A stretch of DNA of 51,869 nucleotides from Polaromonas sp. A23 (GTDB lineage Bacteria > Pseudomonadota > Gammaproteobacteria > Burkholderiales > Burkholderiaceae_C), in NCBI RefSeq assembly GCF_002001015.1, contig NZ_MUNO01000009.1, positions 1 to 51,869 of the forward strand, written 5' to 3'. Made by a program: the position numbers and the translations under genes. The notes beneath the pieces were generated by a model. It made no database searches. It had not been told where the DNA came from and saw nothing but the letters and a program-made list of their open reading frames with translations. Positions 1-8,585 of this stretch are shown here, piece by piece. Each line of letters opens with the position of its first letter. The first letter of the stretch is position 1.

Positions 1-1
1 C

Positions 2-1585
2 CCCCAGCCAGGCACCTCCAAGCCTGTATCAGCGCGCGCGCTGCAGCCCGCTGACTACCTGAAAAAAATCCTTACCGCACGTGTTTATGACGTAGCGGTC
101 GAGTCCGCCCTGGAGCCGGCAAAAAACCTCAGCCGCCGTATGCACAACACGGTGCTGCTCAAGCGGGAAGACCAGCAGGCGGTGTTCAGCTTCAAGCTGC
201 GCGGGGCGTACAACAAAATGGCACACCTGAGCGCGGCCCAGCTCAAAAAAGGCGTGATTTGCGCCTCGGCCGGCAACCATGCCCAAGGCGTGGCGCTCGG
301 CGCACATAAGCTCGGAACCCGCGCCGTCATCGTCATGCCGGTCACCACGCCCCAGGTGAAGGTTGACGCGGTGAAGTCGTTTGGCGGCGAGGTCATCCTG
401 CACGGTGACAGCTACTCCGACGCCTACCTCCACGCGGTCACGCTCGAGAAAAAAAACGGCCTGACTTTTGTGCACCCGTTTGACGACCCGGACGTGATTG
501 CCGGCCAGGGCACGATTGCCATGGAAATCCTGCGCCAGATCCAGACCATAGGCAAAGGCTCGCTCGACGCCGTGTTTGTGGCCATTGGCGGCGGCGGCCT
601 GATCTCTGGCGTAGCCAACTACATCAAGGCTGTGCGGCCCGAGGTCAAGGTCATTGGCGTGCAGATGAACGACTCGAACGCCATGGCGCTGTCGGTTGGC
701 GCGGGCAAGCGCGTGACGCTGCCGGATGTGGGCCTGTTTGCCGACGGCACGGCCGTCAAGCTGGTGGGCGAGGAAACCTTCCGCATCAGCCGCGAGCTGG
801 TCGATGAATTCATCACGGTGGACACCGACGCTGTGTGCGCGGCCATCAAGGACGTGTTCATCGACACGCGCAGCATCGTCGAGCCCTCCGGCGCCATGAG
901 CGTAGCCGCCATCAAGCAGTACGTGGCCACCCACAAGACCAAAGGCGAGACTTACGCGGCCATTTTGTGCGGCGCCAACATGAACTTCGACCGCCTGCGT
1001 TTTGTGGCGGAGCGGGCCGAAGTGGGCGAGGAGCGCGAGGCCCTGTTCGCCGTGACGATTCCCGAAGAGCGCGGCAGCTTCCGCCGCTTTTGCGAGCTGA
1101 TCGGCGAACTGCCGGGCGGCCCGCGCAGCGTGACAGAGTTCAATTACCGCATCAGCGATGCCAAGGAAGCCCACGTGTTTGTCGGCCTGACCACGCATGG
1201 CAAGGGCGAAAGCACAAAGATTGCCAATAATTTCAGCAAGCACGGCTTCAAAACGCTGGACCTGACCCACGACGACCTGGCCAAGGAACACATCCGTCAC
1301 ATGGTCGGCGGGCACACCGCCCTGTCAAACAATGAGCGTTTGCTGCGCTTTGTGTTTCCCGAGCGGCCAGGTGCACTAATGAAGTTTTTGGGCGCCATGA
1401 AACCCGGCTGGAACATCAGCCTTTTCCACTACCGCAACCAGGGCGCTGACTACGGGCGCATCCTGGTCGGCCTGCAGGTACCCAAGGCAGACAACAAGGC
1501 CTTCCAGGCCTTTCTCGACACCCTGGGCTACCCGCATGTGGAAGAAACCGACAATCCGGTTTACCGGCTGTTTCTGCAGGCCTGA
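2..1585 (+). CDS. ilvA: Threonine ammonia-lyase, biosynthetic (5' end off window)
   Basis: PLP-dependent deamination of threonine to 2-oxobutanoate, the first step of isoleucine synthesis. The frame is open to the window edge: upstream of the ATG at 140 it reads ADYLKKILTARVYDVA, a typical IlvA N-terminus, so the real start lies before base 1. The PLP lysine is in FSFKLRGAYNKM, and a glycine loop (GGGGLISGVANY) binds the cofactor phosphate. The C-terminal third contains two ACT-like regulatory segments (GSFRRFCELIGELPGG and FVFPERPGALMKFL), which mark the long, isoleucine-inhibited biosynthetic form rather than the short catabolic form. The gene ends at TGA 1583-1585, and a CWC gene follows 12 bases later on the same strand. 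Confidence 0.95.
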   Translation, partial: PQPGTSKPVSARALQPADYLKKILTARVYDVAVESALEPAKNLSRRMHNTVLLKREDQQAVFSFKLRGAYNKMAHLSAAQLKKGVICASAGNHAQGVALGAHKLGTRAVIVMPVTTPQVKVDAVKSFGGEVILHGDSYSDAYLHAVTLEKKNGLTFVHPFDDPDVIAGQGTIAMEILRQIQTIGKGSLDAVFVAIGGGGLISGVANYIKAVRPEVKVIGVQMNDSNAMALSVGAGKRVTLPDVGLFADGTAVKLVGEETFRISRELVDEFITVDTDAVCAAIKDVFIDTRSIVEPSGAMSVAAIKQYVATHKTKGETYAAILCGANMNFDRLRFVAERAEVGEEREALFAVTIPEERGSFRRFCELIGELPGGPRSVTEFNYRISDAKEAHVFVGLTTHGKGESTKIANNFSKHGFKTLDLTHDDLAKEHIRHMVGGHTALSNNERLLRFVFPERPGALMKFLGAMKPGWNISLFHYRNQGADYGRILVGLQVPKADNKAFQAFLDTLGYPHVEETDNPVYRLFLQA

Positions 1586-1597
1586 AGAGGCTTTTTA

Positions 1598-1849
1598 ATG
1601 ACAGCAGCAGGCACCACCGCGGAACCCAATTCGTCGTGCCCTCGCTGCGGTGCCGCTTTCCGCTGCGGCATGGTCGGGGGAGATGCTGAGTGCTGGTGCG
1701 TCAAGCTGCCCCACATCATGCCGGTGCCGCCCATCCCCGCCACAACCACAACCACAACCGGCACGGCGGGAGCTTCCTGCTTTTGCCCCGCCTGCCTCCA
1801 GAAAATCACCAATGACCGACAACACGACGCTCCGCCTGCCCGTAATTGA
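1598..1849 (+). CDS. Cysteine-rich CWC family protein
   Basis: A small 83-residue protein with paired cysteines in a zinc-ribbon-like arrangement: CPRCGAAFRCG near residue 14, CWC near residue 32, and CFCPACL near residue 62. This spacing is that of the Cys-rich CWC family, whose function is unknown; metal binding is inferred from the cysteines. GAAGAGG just upstream of the ATG can serve as ribosome binding site. The gene starts 12 bases after ilvA, and its last 38 bases overlap the start of cobT in another frame, so it is probably co-transcribed with its neighbours. The threonine/proline-rich middle is a low-complexity linker. Confidence 0.7.
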   Translation: MTAAGTTAEPNSSCPRCGAAFRCGMVGGDAECWCVKLPHIMPVPPIPATTTTTTGTAGASCFCPACLQKITNDRQHDAPPARN

Positions 1850-2867
1850 GACCACCGCCAACACCGCGCTATCCGCCCGGCTGCAGCACAAGATCGACCA
1901 CAAGACCAAGCCGCAGGGCGCCCTCGGCCAGCTCGAGGCCCTGGCGCTGCAGCTGGGCTTGATCCAGCGCAGCGAGGCCATCCGCTTCGAAGCGCCGCAA
2001 ATGGTAGTGTTTGCCGCCGACCACGGCATTGCCAGTGAAGGCGTGTCGGCCTTCCCGCAGGCTGTGACGGTACAGATGGTGGGCAACATGCTGGCGGGCG
2101 GCGCCGCCGTCAATGTGTTTGCGCGCCAGCACGGTTTTGCCCTGCAGGTGGTGGATGCCGGCGTGGCCGCCGAGCTGGCCAACCATCCGCAACTGCTGAA
2201 ACGGAAAATCGCCGCAGGTACGAACAACATCTGCGCCGGCCCGGCCATGACGCCGGCGCAGGCCACTGCCGCGCTGCAAGCCGGCATGGCAGTCATGAAA
2301 AGCCTGCCCGGCAACGTGGTGGCCTTTGGCGAGATGGGCATTGCCAACACCTCGACGGCGGCGCTGCTGCTGGCGCGGCTGGCCGACCTGCCGGTCAGCG
2401 ATGTGGTCGGGCGCGGCACCGGACTCGACGATACGCAGCTGGCACACAAACAGGCCGTGTTGCAACGCGCGCTGGACCGGCATGCAGACGTTCACGAGCC
2501 GCTGGCCGTACTGGCCGCCCTCGGCGGCTTCGAAATCGCAATGATGAGCGGCGCCATGCTGCAGGCCGCCAGCGAGCGCCGCGTGGTACTGGTCGATGGT
2601 TTTATTGCGGGCGCTGCGGCCCTCGTGGCGCGGGCACTGGTGCCGCAGGTGCAGGACTACCTGGTGTTCTGCCACCGCTCGGCCGAGCGCGGCCATCATT
2701 TGCTGCTGGCCCATATGAAAGCCACACCATTGCTGAACCTGGACATGCGCCTCGGCGAAGGCACGGGCGCCCTGCTGGCCTGGCCGCTGCTGCAGTCAGC
2801 TGCCCTGTTCATGGCGGAAATGGCGAGTTTTGATTCGGCCGGGGTCAGCGGGAAGACGGAAACGTAA
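1812..2867 (+). CDS. cobT: Nicotinate-nucleotide--dimethylbenzimidazole phosphoribosyltransferase
   Basis: Makes alpha-ribazole 5'-phosphate from nicotinate mononucleotide and dimethylbenzimidazole for the lower ligand of cobalamin. The 351-residue product matches the usual family length. The catalytic glutamate is expected in LGEGTGA, where it is Glu316, equivalent to Glu317 of the Salmonella enzyme. Other family motifs visible are EMGIANTSTAALLL and GRGTGLDD. The frame extends upstream to 1650, but that segment is the CWC gene read in another frame, and family homology begins soon after the ATG at 1812. It is followed by cobS and cobC on the same strand, separated from cobS by a 147-base gap that contains a mosaic repeat. 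Confidence 0.93.
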   Translation: MTDNTTLRLPVIETTANTALSARLQHKIDHKTKPQGALGQLEALALQLGLIQRSEAIRFEAPQMVVFAADHGIASEGVSAFPQAVTVQMVGNMLAGGAAVNVFARQHGFALQVVDAGVAAELANHPQLLKRKIAAGTNNICAGPAMTPAQATAALQAGMAVMKSLPGNVVAFGEMGIANTSTAALLLARLADLPVSDVVGRGTGLDDTQLAHKQAVLQRALDRHADVHEPLAVLAALGGFEIAMMSGAMLQAASERRVVLVDGFIAGAAALVARALVPQVQDYLVFCHRSAERGHHLLLAHMKATPLLNLDMRLGEGTGALLAWPLLQSAALFMAEMASFDSAGVSGKTET

Positions 2868-2904
2868 AGTCATGACTGGCTCGATGACGTTCCTGTGCAT
2901 GTCT

Positions 2905-2994
2905 CGTCATCCCGGACTCGATCCGGGATCCATGCAGCATTTACCAACAAGCGTAATGATCCAGCATGGATTGCGGATCAGGCCCGCAATGACA
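2905..2994 (+). repeat. Mosaic intergenic repeat, two hairpins, copy 1
   Basis: Two short hairpins (CCCGGACTCGATCCGGG and TGCGGATCAGGCCCGCA) lie about 30 bases apart. They are bounded by CGTCAT on the left and ATGAC on the right, with CATGGAT-type sequences flanking the middle. A second copy in opposite orientation lies at 5417-5506. This copy sits between cobT and cobS. Confidence 0.75.
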
Positions 2995-3014
2995 GCCCAT
3001 GCCGAAGCCAAGTC

Positions 3015-3863
3015 ATGAGCCAGTTCATTCGCCACTACCTGCTGGCCGTCCAGTTTTTCACCCGCATTCCGGTCACGGGGCGTCTGGCCGAGTGGGTCGG
3101 CTACAGCCCGGCCATGCTGCGTGCCAGTGCTGCGCATTTCCCCGGCATCGGCTGGCTGGTCGGCGCCGTGGCGGCCGGGGTGTATGTGCTGCTGCTGGCC
3201 CTGCTGCCACCCGTGCCGTTCGCGCCGCTGGTGGCCGCTGCGCTGTCCACGCTGGCCACCGTGCTGCTGACCGGTGGCTTTCACGAAGACGGGTTGGCCG
3301 ACGTGACCGATGGCCTGGGCGGCAGCTCCGAGCGTCACCGCGCACTGGAGATCATGAAGGATTCACGCGTCGGCGCCTTTGGTGCCATGGCGCTGGTGCT
3401 GGCCCTGTTGTGCAAGGTGGCGCTGCTGGCCCTGCTCGGTTCTGCAGAAAGCATGGCGTCCGGCGCGGAAGGAATCCCGTCCGAGGCGCCTTTCAACGGC
3501 TGGCTGGTGGCGATGGCGCTGTTTGCAGCGCACGTGGTTTCGCGCACCCTGCCGCTGATCTTGATCCGTGTGCTGCCGCATGTCGGCGATGCCGCAGGCT
3601 CCAAGTCCAAACCCTTGGCCGACCAAATCACGCTGACCAGCCTGGGGGTTGCATTCTTCTGGTGTTTTTCGGCTCTAGCCCTTGCCAGTTATGCACTGTC
3701 AGCTATCACTTTGATAGTGGCCTGCAGTTTTTCCGTGCTCGCCCTGCTGTGGATGGTCAGGCTGTTCACGCGCCGCCTGCAGGGTTTCACCGGTGACTGT
3801 CTGGGCGCCACGCAGCAAGTCTGCGAGATCGCGTTTTACCTCGGCCTGGCCATTGCGTTATGA
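3015..3863 (+). CDS. cobS: Adenosylcobinamide-GDP ribazoletransferase (cobalamin synthase)
   Basis: Membrane enzyme joining adenosylcobinamide-GDP and alpha-ribazole (phosphate) to give adenosylcobalamin (phosphate). The 282 residues include several hydrophobic helices and the family's acidic, glycine-rich motif GGFHEDGLADVTDGLGG near residue 92. The frame is open upstream to 2895, but that part lies in the mosaic repeat; the ATG at 3015 gives the typical MSQFIRHYLLAVQFFTRIPV start. Its TGA overlaps the ATG of cobC (ATGA), which suggests translational coupling. A copy of the AGCTAT-type palindrome at 3701-3717 lies inside the coding sequence, in the C-terminal third. Confidence 0.93.
   Translation: MSQFIRHYLLAVQFFTRIPVTGRLAEWVGYSPAMLRASAAHFPGIGWLVGAVAAGVYVLLLALLPPVPFAPLVAAALSTLATVLLTGGFHEDGLADVTDGLGGSSERHRALEIMKDSRVGAFGAMALVLALLCKVALLALLGSAESMASGAEGIPSEAPFNGWLVAMALFAAHVVSRTLPLILIRVLPHVGDAAGSKSKPLADQITLTSLGVAFFWCFSALALASYALSAITLIVACSFSVLALLWMVRLFTRRLQGFTGDCLGATQQVCEIAFYLGLAIAL
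3701..3717 (+). repeat. AGCTAT-type palindrome inside cobS
   Basis: AGCTATCACTTTGATAG, preceded by GGCTCTAGCCCTTGCC at 3671-3686, has the same layout as the intergenic copy at 12745-12799 (GGCCTTTAGCCCTT, spacer, AGCT...ATAGC). Here it is translated as part of CobS. Confidence 0.6.
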
Positions 3864-4423
3864 AGCTCTGGCTGGTGCGCCACGCCCAGGTGTTGGCCGA
3901 GCCAGGCACCTGCTACGGCGTACTTGACGTCGAAGCGGACCCCGGCAGCACCCGCCAATGCGCGCTGGCACTCGCCGAAGTGTTGCCCCAGGGCGTGCTT
4001 GTCAAAACCTCTCCGCTACAAAGATGTGAGCAGCTTGCACAGGCACTGATTGGGCTGCGGCCCGATTTGACTCTTCAAATTGACGCGCGGCTACAGGAAA
4101 TGAATTTTGGCGCCTGGGAAGGCCGGCTCTGGAGCGACATAGCGCGCAGCGAGTTCGATGCCTGGACCGCCAACTTCGCCGGCCACCCGGTTGGCGGCCA
4201 TGGCGAAACCGTGAGCGCCCTGATGACGCGCGTGGCCGAAGCTTTCGACGAATTGCCGGCCAAACCGGACACCGTCTGGGTCACCCACGCCGGCATCATC
4301 CGCGCCGCCCAGCTGGTACACGCGGGCATACGCCAGGTGAGCCGCGCCGACCAGTGGCCCGAGGACGGCGTGGCCTGCGGACAATGGCGCACACTTGCGC
4401 TATCTTCCGCAGTAGACAGGTAA
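3860..4423 (+). CDS. cobC: Alpha-ribazole phosphatase, histidine phosphatase family
   Basis: A 187-residue member of the histidine phosphatase (phosphoglycerate mutase-like) superfamily. The phosphorylated histidine is His8 in LVRHAQ, the second active-site histidine is His143 in THAGIIRA, and the acidic segment LQEMNFGAWEG is typical of CobC. In the cobalamin pathway it removes the 5'-phosphate from alpha-ribazole phosphate or from adenosylcobalamin phosphate. The role as CobC rather than another phosphatase rests mainly on context: its start overlaps the cobS stop. The 5'-nucleotidase gene begins 4 bases after its stop. Confidence 0.85.
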   Translation: MKLWLVRHAQVLAEPGTCYGVLDVEADPGSTRQCALALAEVLPQGVLVKTSPLQRCEQLAQALIGLRPDLTLQIDARLQEMNFGAWEGRLWSDIARSEFDAWTANFAGHPVGGHGETVSALMTRVAEAFDELPAKPDTVWVTHAGIIRAAQLVHAGIRQVSRADQWPEDGVACGQWRTLALSSAVDR

Positions 4424-4427
4424 ACCC

Positions 4428-5396
4428 ATGGCAGCAACTCTGGACGGACAACTGGTGGTCGCGATTTCATCGCGCGCACTGTTTGACTTCGAAGAAGAAA
4501 ACCGCGTGTTTGAAGACGGCATGGGGCAGCCGTCCGTGCCCGGCGCCAAAAAAGACGCTGCCTACATGCAGCTGCAGCTGGCCCGGCTCGACGTGCCGGC
4601 CAAACCCGGTGTGGCGTTTTCACTGGTCAAAAAACTGCTGGCCTTCAACGACGCACCCGACAGCCTCGACGAAGCCGCCGGTGCGGCCAAACTTGCACAG
4701 CGCGTGGAAGTGGTCATCCTTTCGCGCAACGACCCGGTGTCGGGCATGCGCGTGTTCCGCTCGGCCCAGCACTACGGCCTGAACATCCAGCGCGGCACCT
4801 TCAACCGCGGCGAGGCGCCGTGGCGCTACCTGAAACCTCTGCATGCCAACCTGTTCTTGTCAGCTCACCTCAGCGACGTGCGCGACGCGCTGGCGGCCGG
4901 CGTGCCTGCGGCGCAGGTTTACCCGCAGTCGGCCCATGCCAGCGACAAACACCCGAATGAAGTGCGCATTGCCTTCGACGGTGATGCCGTCATCTTTTCC
5001 GACGAGGCCGAGCGCGTGTTCCAGTCGCACGGCCTGACGGCCTTCCAGCAGCATGAGCGCGACAAGGCCACGCAGCCGCTGCTGGCCGGCCCCTTCAAGC
5101 CCTTGCTGGAGGCCCTGCACCGCCTGCAGCAGGTCGGCACCTCCAACATGCGCATACGCACAGCGCTGGTCACGGCGCGCAGTGCACCGGCGCATGAGCG
5201 TGCCATCCGCACACTGATGGACTGGAACATCGAGGTTGATGAAGCCATGTTCCTCGGTGGCCTGCCCAAGGGCGAGTTTTTGCGCGAGTTCGAACCCGAC
5301 TTCTTCTTTGACGACCAGACCGGTCATGTCAACTCCGCCTCGCAACATGTGCCTTCGGGCCATGTGGTCAGCGGTGTGTCTAACCAGCCGTCGTAA
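4428..5396 (+). CDS. 5'-nucleotidase, cytosolic-type family
   Basis: A 322-residue protein recognised as the bacterial 5'-nucleotidase family related to eukaryotic cytosolic 5'-nucleotidases. Family landmarks visible are SRALFDFEEENRVFE near the N-terminus, RNDPVSGMRVFRS in the middle, and an acidic end segment FEPDFFFDDQTGHV. It is predicted to be cytosolic and to dephosphorylate nucleoside monophosphates; the preferred nucleotide cannot be read from the sequence. It starts 4 bases after cobC, so it is probably in the same transcript. There it might act on nucleotide by-products of cobamide synthesis, but that is speculation. Confidence 0.8.
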   Translation: MAATLDGQLVVAISSRALFDFEEENRVFEDGMGQPSVPGAKKDAAYMQLQLARLDVPAKPGVAFSLVKKLLAFNDAPDSLDEAAGAAKLAQRVEVVILSRNDPVSGMRVFRSAQHYGLNIQRGTFNRGEAPWRYLKPLHANLFLSAHLSDVRDALAAGVPAAQVYPQSAHASDKHPNEVRIAFDGDAVIFSDEAERVFQSHGLTAFQQHERDKATQPLLAGPFKPLLEALHRLQQVGTSNMRIRTALVTARSAPAHERAIRTLMDWNIEVDEAMFLGGLPKGEFLREFEPDFFFDDQTGHVNSASQHVPSGHVVSGVSNQPS

Positions 5397-5416
5397 CACT
5401 GCATTACCCGAGGTAT

Positions 5417-5506
5417 GTCATTGCGGACTTGTTCCGCAATCCATGCTTGCAAACCGATCGGCCGGTGGCTCACGCGGCATGGATCCCGGGTCACGCCCGG
5501 GATGAC
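5417..5506 (-). repeat. Mosaic intergenic repeat, copy 2 (inverted)
   Basis: Reverse-oriented copy of the element at 2905-2994. It opens with the TGCGGACTTGTTCCGCA hairpin, has a 30-base middle ending in GCATGGAT, and closes with CCCGGGTCACGCCCGGG followed by ATGAC. It lies between the convergent 5'-nucleotidase and crotonase genes and may act as a bidirectional terminator. Confidence 0.75.
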
Positions 5507-5519
5507 AGCAAGTGAACTC

Positions 5520-6350
5520 CTAGCGCCCCTGAAACCGGGCTGCGCGTTTTTCGACAAACGAGCGCACTCCTTCGGCCGCATCCTCACTGAGCGACAGCCC
5601 TTTTTGCACCGCAATGAAATCCTGCATCGCCAGCACGGGGCCATGCTCCACCGCCTTAAGTGCATTCCTTCGCGTCGCCACCACCGCCAGCGGCGCCTGC
5701 GCCGCAATGGTTTCGGCAATCCGTACGGCTTCGTCCAGCACCTGCCCGCGGGGCAACACCTTCTGCACAAAATTGAGGCGCAGGGCTTCGGCGGCACCAA
5801 ATTCGTCGCCAGTCAGAAGATGCAGCAAGGCATTGCCCAGACCGGCGCGTTCGGCCATGCGCAGCGTGGCGCCGCCGGTAGCCATGATGCCGCGCTTGAC
5901 TTCCAATTGTGAAAACCGGCAATCGTCCGCCGCCACCACAATATCGGCCGCCAGCATCAACTCGATGCCCAGCGTGTAGGTGATGCCCTGCACCGCCACC
6001 ACCATGGGTTTGGTCCGGCGACGATAACCTTCCATGCCCAAATCGAGCGGATCGACCAGACCCAGGGGAACGGCTTTCTCGCCACGCTGCATCAGCGGCG
6101 CAATGGTCGGCAAGTCCAGACCCGCCGTGAAATGCTCACCCACGGCATGCAGCACGCCCACGCGCAGCGCCGGGTCGTCGTCCAGGCGGGTGTAGGCCTG
6201 GCCCAGTTCGCGAAACATCTTCGGCGTGAAGCCGTTGCGCTTGGCCGGGCGGTTGATGGCGATCAGCAGCAACGACCCCTGCACCGTGCAGTCAATGCTG
6301 CCTTCGGCCGAAAGTGTTGAGGTAGCGGGGGGAGTCGTCGATGTGTTCAT
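5520..6350 (-). CDS. Enoyl-CoA hydratase/isomerase (crotonase) family protein
   Basis: A 276-residue crotonase-fold enzyme for acyl-CoA substrates. The oxyanion-hole segments are HFTAGLDL near residue 73 and GITYTLGIELMLAADI from residue 122. Glu130 and Glu150 are spaced 20 apart, as are the two catalytic glutamates of enoyl-CoA hydratase (144 and 164 in rat), so hydratase chemistry is plausible. The acyl substrate cannot be deduced. The gene is monocistronic on the minus strand, divergent from the ABC transporter at 6448 and convergent with the 5'-nucleotidase. The N-terminal 20 residues are serine/threonine-rich and outside the fold. Confidence 0.87.
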   Translation of the reverse strand: MNTSTTPPATSTLSAEGSIDCTVQGSLLLIAINRPAKRNGFTPKMFRELGQAYTRLDDDPALRVGVLHAVGEHFTAGLDLPTIAPLMQRGEKAVPLGLVDPLDLGMEGYRRRTKPMVVAVQGITYTLGIELMLAADIVVAADDCRFSQLEVKRGIMATGGATLRMAERAGLGNALLHLLTGDEFGAAEALRLNFVQKVLPRGQVLDEAVRIAETIAAQAPLAVVATRRNALKAVEHGPVLAMQDFIAVQKGLSLSEDAAEGVRSFVEKRAARFQGR

Positions 6351-6447
6351 CCGGTCATCCTAGCGGCGTCGCAGCAGTCAACCATTCGCCAAAGCGACAG
6401 GACGCCCCACTACACTGGCAACCATTGCCTTTTCAAGGATGACACCC

Positions 6448-8262
6448 ATGGCTTCAACGCCCCCGCTTTCCCCCGCTCTCGGCAAGTTCGCCAGCTTCAA
6501 GGACTTTTGCCGCAAGTCCTGGGCCCTGGCCAAACCCTATTTCCAGTCCGAAGACAAATGGAAAGCCCGCGGACTGCTGCTGGCCATCGTGCTGCTGAAC
6601 CTGGGCGCGGTCTACATGCTGGTGCTGCTCAACGAATGGAACCGGGTGTTCTATGACGCGCTGCAGGAGAAAAACCAGCCGGTGTTCTGGGAACAGCTGG
6701 GACGCTTCACTTATCTGGCTTTTGCCTTCATCATCATTGCGGTTTACCGCTTCTATTTGACTCAGTTGCTGGAGGTTCGCTGGCGCGCCTGGATGACTGC
6801 GCATTACCTGAAGCGCTGGCTGGCCGACCACGCTTTCTACCAGATGGAACTGGCCCGCTATGCCAGCAACGAAGACAAGGCAGCAACCACGCCGGACAAC
6901 CCCGACCAGCGTATCCAGGAAGACCTGAACCTGTTCACCACCTACACCGTGTCGCTCAGCATGGGCCTGCTCAACGCGGTGGTCACGCTGCTGAGTTTTG
7001 TCGGTATCCTGTGGAGCCTTTCCGGCCCGTTTGCCTTCACGCTGGGAGGAACCAGCTTCAACATCCCCGGCTTCATGGTCTGGATGGCGGTGCTGTACTG
7101 CACCGTGGGCAGTGTCCTGACACATTACATCGGGCGACCCCAGATCAGGCTCAACTTTCTGCAGCAACGTTATGAGGCCGATTTTCGCCACCACCTGGTG
7201 CGGGTGCGCGAGTACAGCGAATCAATTGCGCTGGACAAGGGCGAAACGGTTGAACGCGTGCATCTGGACACACGGTTTTCCACCGTGCTCGGCAACTACC
7301 TGACACTGATCAAAAAGCAGAAAAACCTGATCTGGTTCACCAACTTCTTCGGCCAGGCCGCGGTGGTGTTTCCATTCATCGTGGCGGCCCCGCGCTTTTT
7401 CAGCGGCGCCATCCAGCTCGGGCAACTGATGCAGATCTCGTCGGCTTTTGGCCGCGTGCAGGACTCGCTGAGCTGGTTTGTCGACAACTACAGCAGCCTG
7501 GCCGCCTGGCGTGCCACCACAGACCGTTTGACCGGATTTGAAGAGAGTTTTGTGGCCCTGGCCCAGGCACGGCGGGCGCAAGCAGCTATTAATTCAGTAG
7601 CAATCAATGATTCCACCGACAGCCTGGACACGCAGGATCTGACCCTGACCCTGCCCACCGGTGCTGTTCTGCTGGCCGGGCTCTCGCTGCACGCCAAAGC
7701 CGGCGACAACGTATTGATTAAGGGTCCGTCGGGCAGCGGGAAATCAACGCTGTTCCGGGCGCTGGCCGGCATCTGGCCCTTCAGCCGGGGTCGCACGACC
7801 CTGCCCGCCAACGCGATGTTCATTCCCCAGCGGCCGTATTTCCCGAACGGCAGCTTGCGTGACGCCCTGGCGTATCCGCAACCGGCCGCCAGCTACAGCG
7901 ACGCGCAGCTTCAGCAGGCACTGGAAGACGCACTGCTGCCAAAGCTGACTCACCGGCTGGACGACGAAGACGCCTGGAGCCAGAAGCTTTCGGGTGGTGA
8001 GCAGCAACGCCTGGCGATTGCCCGCGTGCTGCTGAAAAAACCGGCCTGGCTATTCGCGGACGAAGCCACCAGCGCACTCGACGAAGACGCAGAAAAGACG
8101 CTGTACGAACGGCTGCTGGCACAGACGAAGCAGGCGGGGGGCGCCATTGTCTCCATCGCGCACCGGCCGACGGTGGCGGCCTTTCATGGCAAACGCTGGG
8201 AACTGGAAAAGCAGCCTGAGGGCTCGCCGGCGCTGTACCAGCTCAAGGAGACAACAGCGTGA
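6448..8262 (+). CDS. SbmA/YddA-like ABC transporter, permease fused to ATPase
   Basis: A 604-residue half-transporter with an N-terminal membrane domain (about residues 30-370) of the SbmA/BacA/ABCD type and a C-terminal ATPase. The ATPase shows Walker A GPSGSGKST at 426-434, signature LSGGEQQR from 514 and Walker B WLFADE at 534-539. Homologues move peptides, acyl-CoA-like or cobalamin-like substrates; the substrate here is unknown. An ATG at 6439 is in frame, but AAGGA at 6435-6439 fits the ATG at 6448 better. The linker between the two domains encodes a copy of the AGCTAT palindrome (7584-7601). The stop overlaps the GTG start of the next gene. Confidence 0.87.
   Translation: MASTPPLSPALGKFASFKDFCRKSWALAKPYFQSEDKWKARGLLLAIVLLNLGAVYMLVLLNEWNRVFYDALQEKNQPVFWEQLGRFTYLAFAFIIIAVYRFYLTQLLEVRWRAWMTAHYLKRWLADHAFYQMELARYASNEDKAATTPDNPDQRIQEDLNLFTTYTVSLSMGLLNAVVTLLSFVGILWSLSGPFAFTLGGTSFNIPGFMVWMAVLYCTVGSVLTHYIGRPQIRLNFLQQRYEADFRHHLVRVREYSESIALDKGETVERVHLDTRFSTVLGNYLTLIKKQKNLIWFTNFFGQAAVVFPFIVAAPRFFSGAIQLGQLMQISSAFGRVQDSLSWFVDNYSSLAAWRATTDRLTGFEESFVALAQARRAQAAINSVAINDSTDSLDTQDLTLTLPTGAVLLAGLSLHAKAGDNVLIKGPSGSGKSTLFRALAGIWPFSRGRTTLPANAMFIPQRPYFPNGSLRDALAYPQPAASYSDAQLQQALEDALLPKLTHRLDDEDAWSQKLSGGEQQRLAIARVLLKKPAWLFADEATSALDEDAEKTLYERLLAQTKQAGGAIVSIAHRPTVAAFHGKRWELEKQPEGSPALYQLKETTA
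7584..7601 (+). repeat. AGCTAT-type palindrome inside the ABC transporter gene
   Basis: AGCTATTAATTCAGTAGC lies in frame and is translated as AAINSVA between the membrane domain and the ATPase. Such linkers tolerate insertions, and the same palindrome recurs between genes elsewhere in the window. Confidence 0.65.
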
Positions 8263-8585
8263 TTGCCGTCACACCACCAGCCCCTTACTACGCCGTGATC
8301 TTCACCTCGTTGCGCACGGACGTTGACCAAGGTTATGGCGACATGGCCGACCGCATGGTGGCGCTGGCGGCCCAACAGCCCGGGTTTCTGGGTGTGGAAT
8401 CAGCCCGCGAAGACGTCGGCATTACGGTCAGCTACTGGGAAAGCCTGGAGGCCATCCGGGCCTGGAAGGCCAATGCCGAACACCTGGTGGCGCAGCAAAC
8501 GGGGCGCAGGGATTGGTACCGCCAGTACAAAACGCGCATCGCCAAAGTCGAACGCGACTACGGCTTCGACAGCGCAGCCGCGTAG
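8259..8585 (+). CDS. Antibiotic biosynthesis monooxygenase (ABM) domain protein
   Basis: A 108-residue protein of the dimeric alpha+beta barrel ABM fold, recognised by the layout [11 protein letters not shown], then [12 protein letters not shown], then [19 protein letters not shown]. Members of the YqjZ-like branch are small cytosolic proteins that may act as monooxygenases or haem-binding factors; no specific reaction can be assigned. The start is GTG, overlapping the transporter's TGA (GTGA), so translation is probably coupled. Its last 28 bases overlap the 3' end of queC on the other strand. Confidence 0.78.
   Translation: MIAVTPPAPYYAVIFTSLRTDVDQGYGDMADRMVALAAQQPGFLGVESAREDVGITVSYWESLEAIRAWKANAEHLVAQQTGRRDWYRQYKTRIAKVERDYGFDSAAA

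Noticed and set aside
29..1315. 428-codon open frame antisense to ilvA
   Set aside because: It lies entirely opposite a clear enzyme gene, has no recognisable motif, and long antisense frames are expected in GC-rich DNA.
2868..3014. Cobalamin riboswitch before cobS
   Set aside because: The gap is filled by a two-hairpin mosaic repeat that also occurs at 5417; no B12-box-like sequence was recognised.
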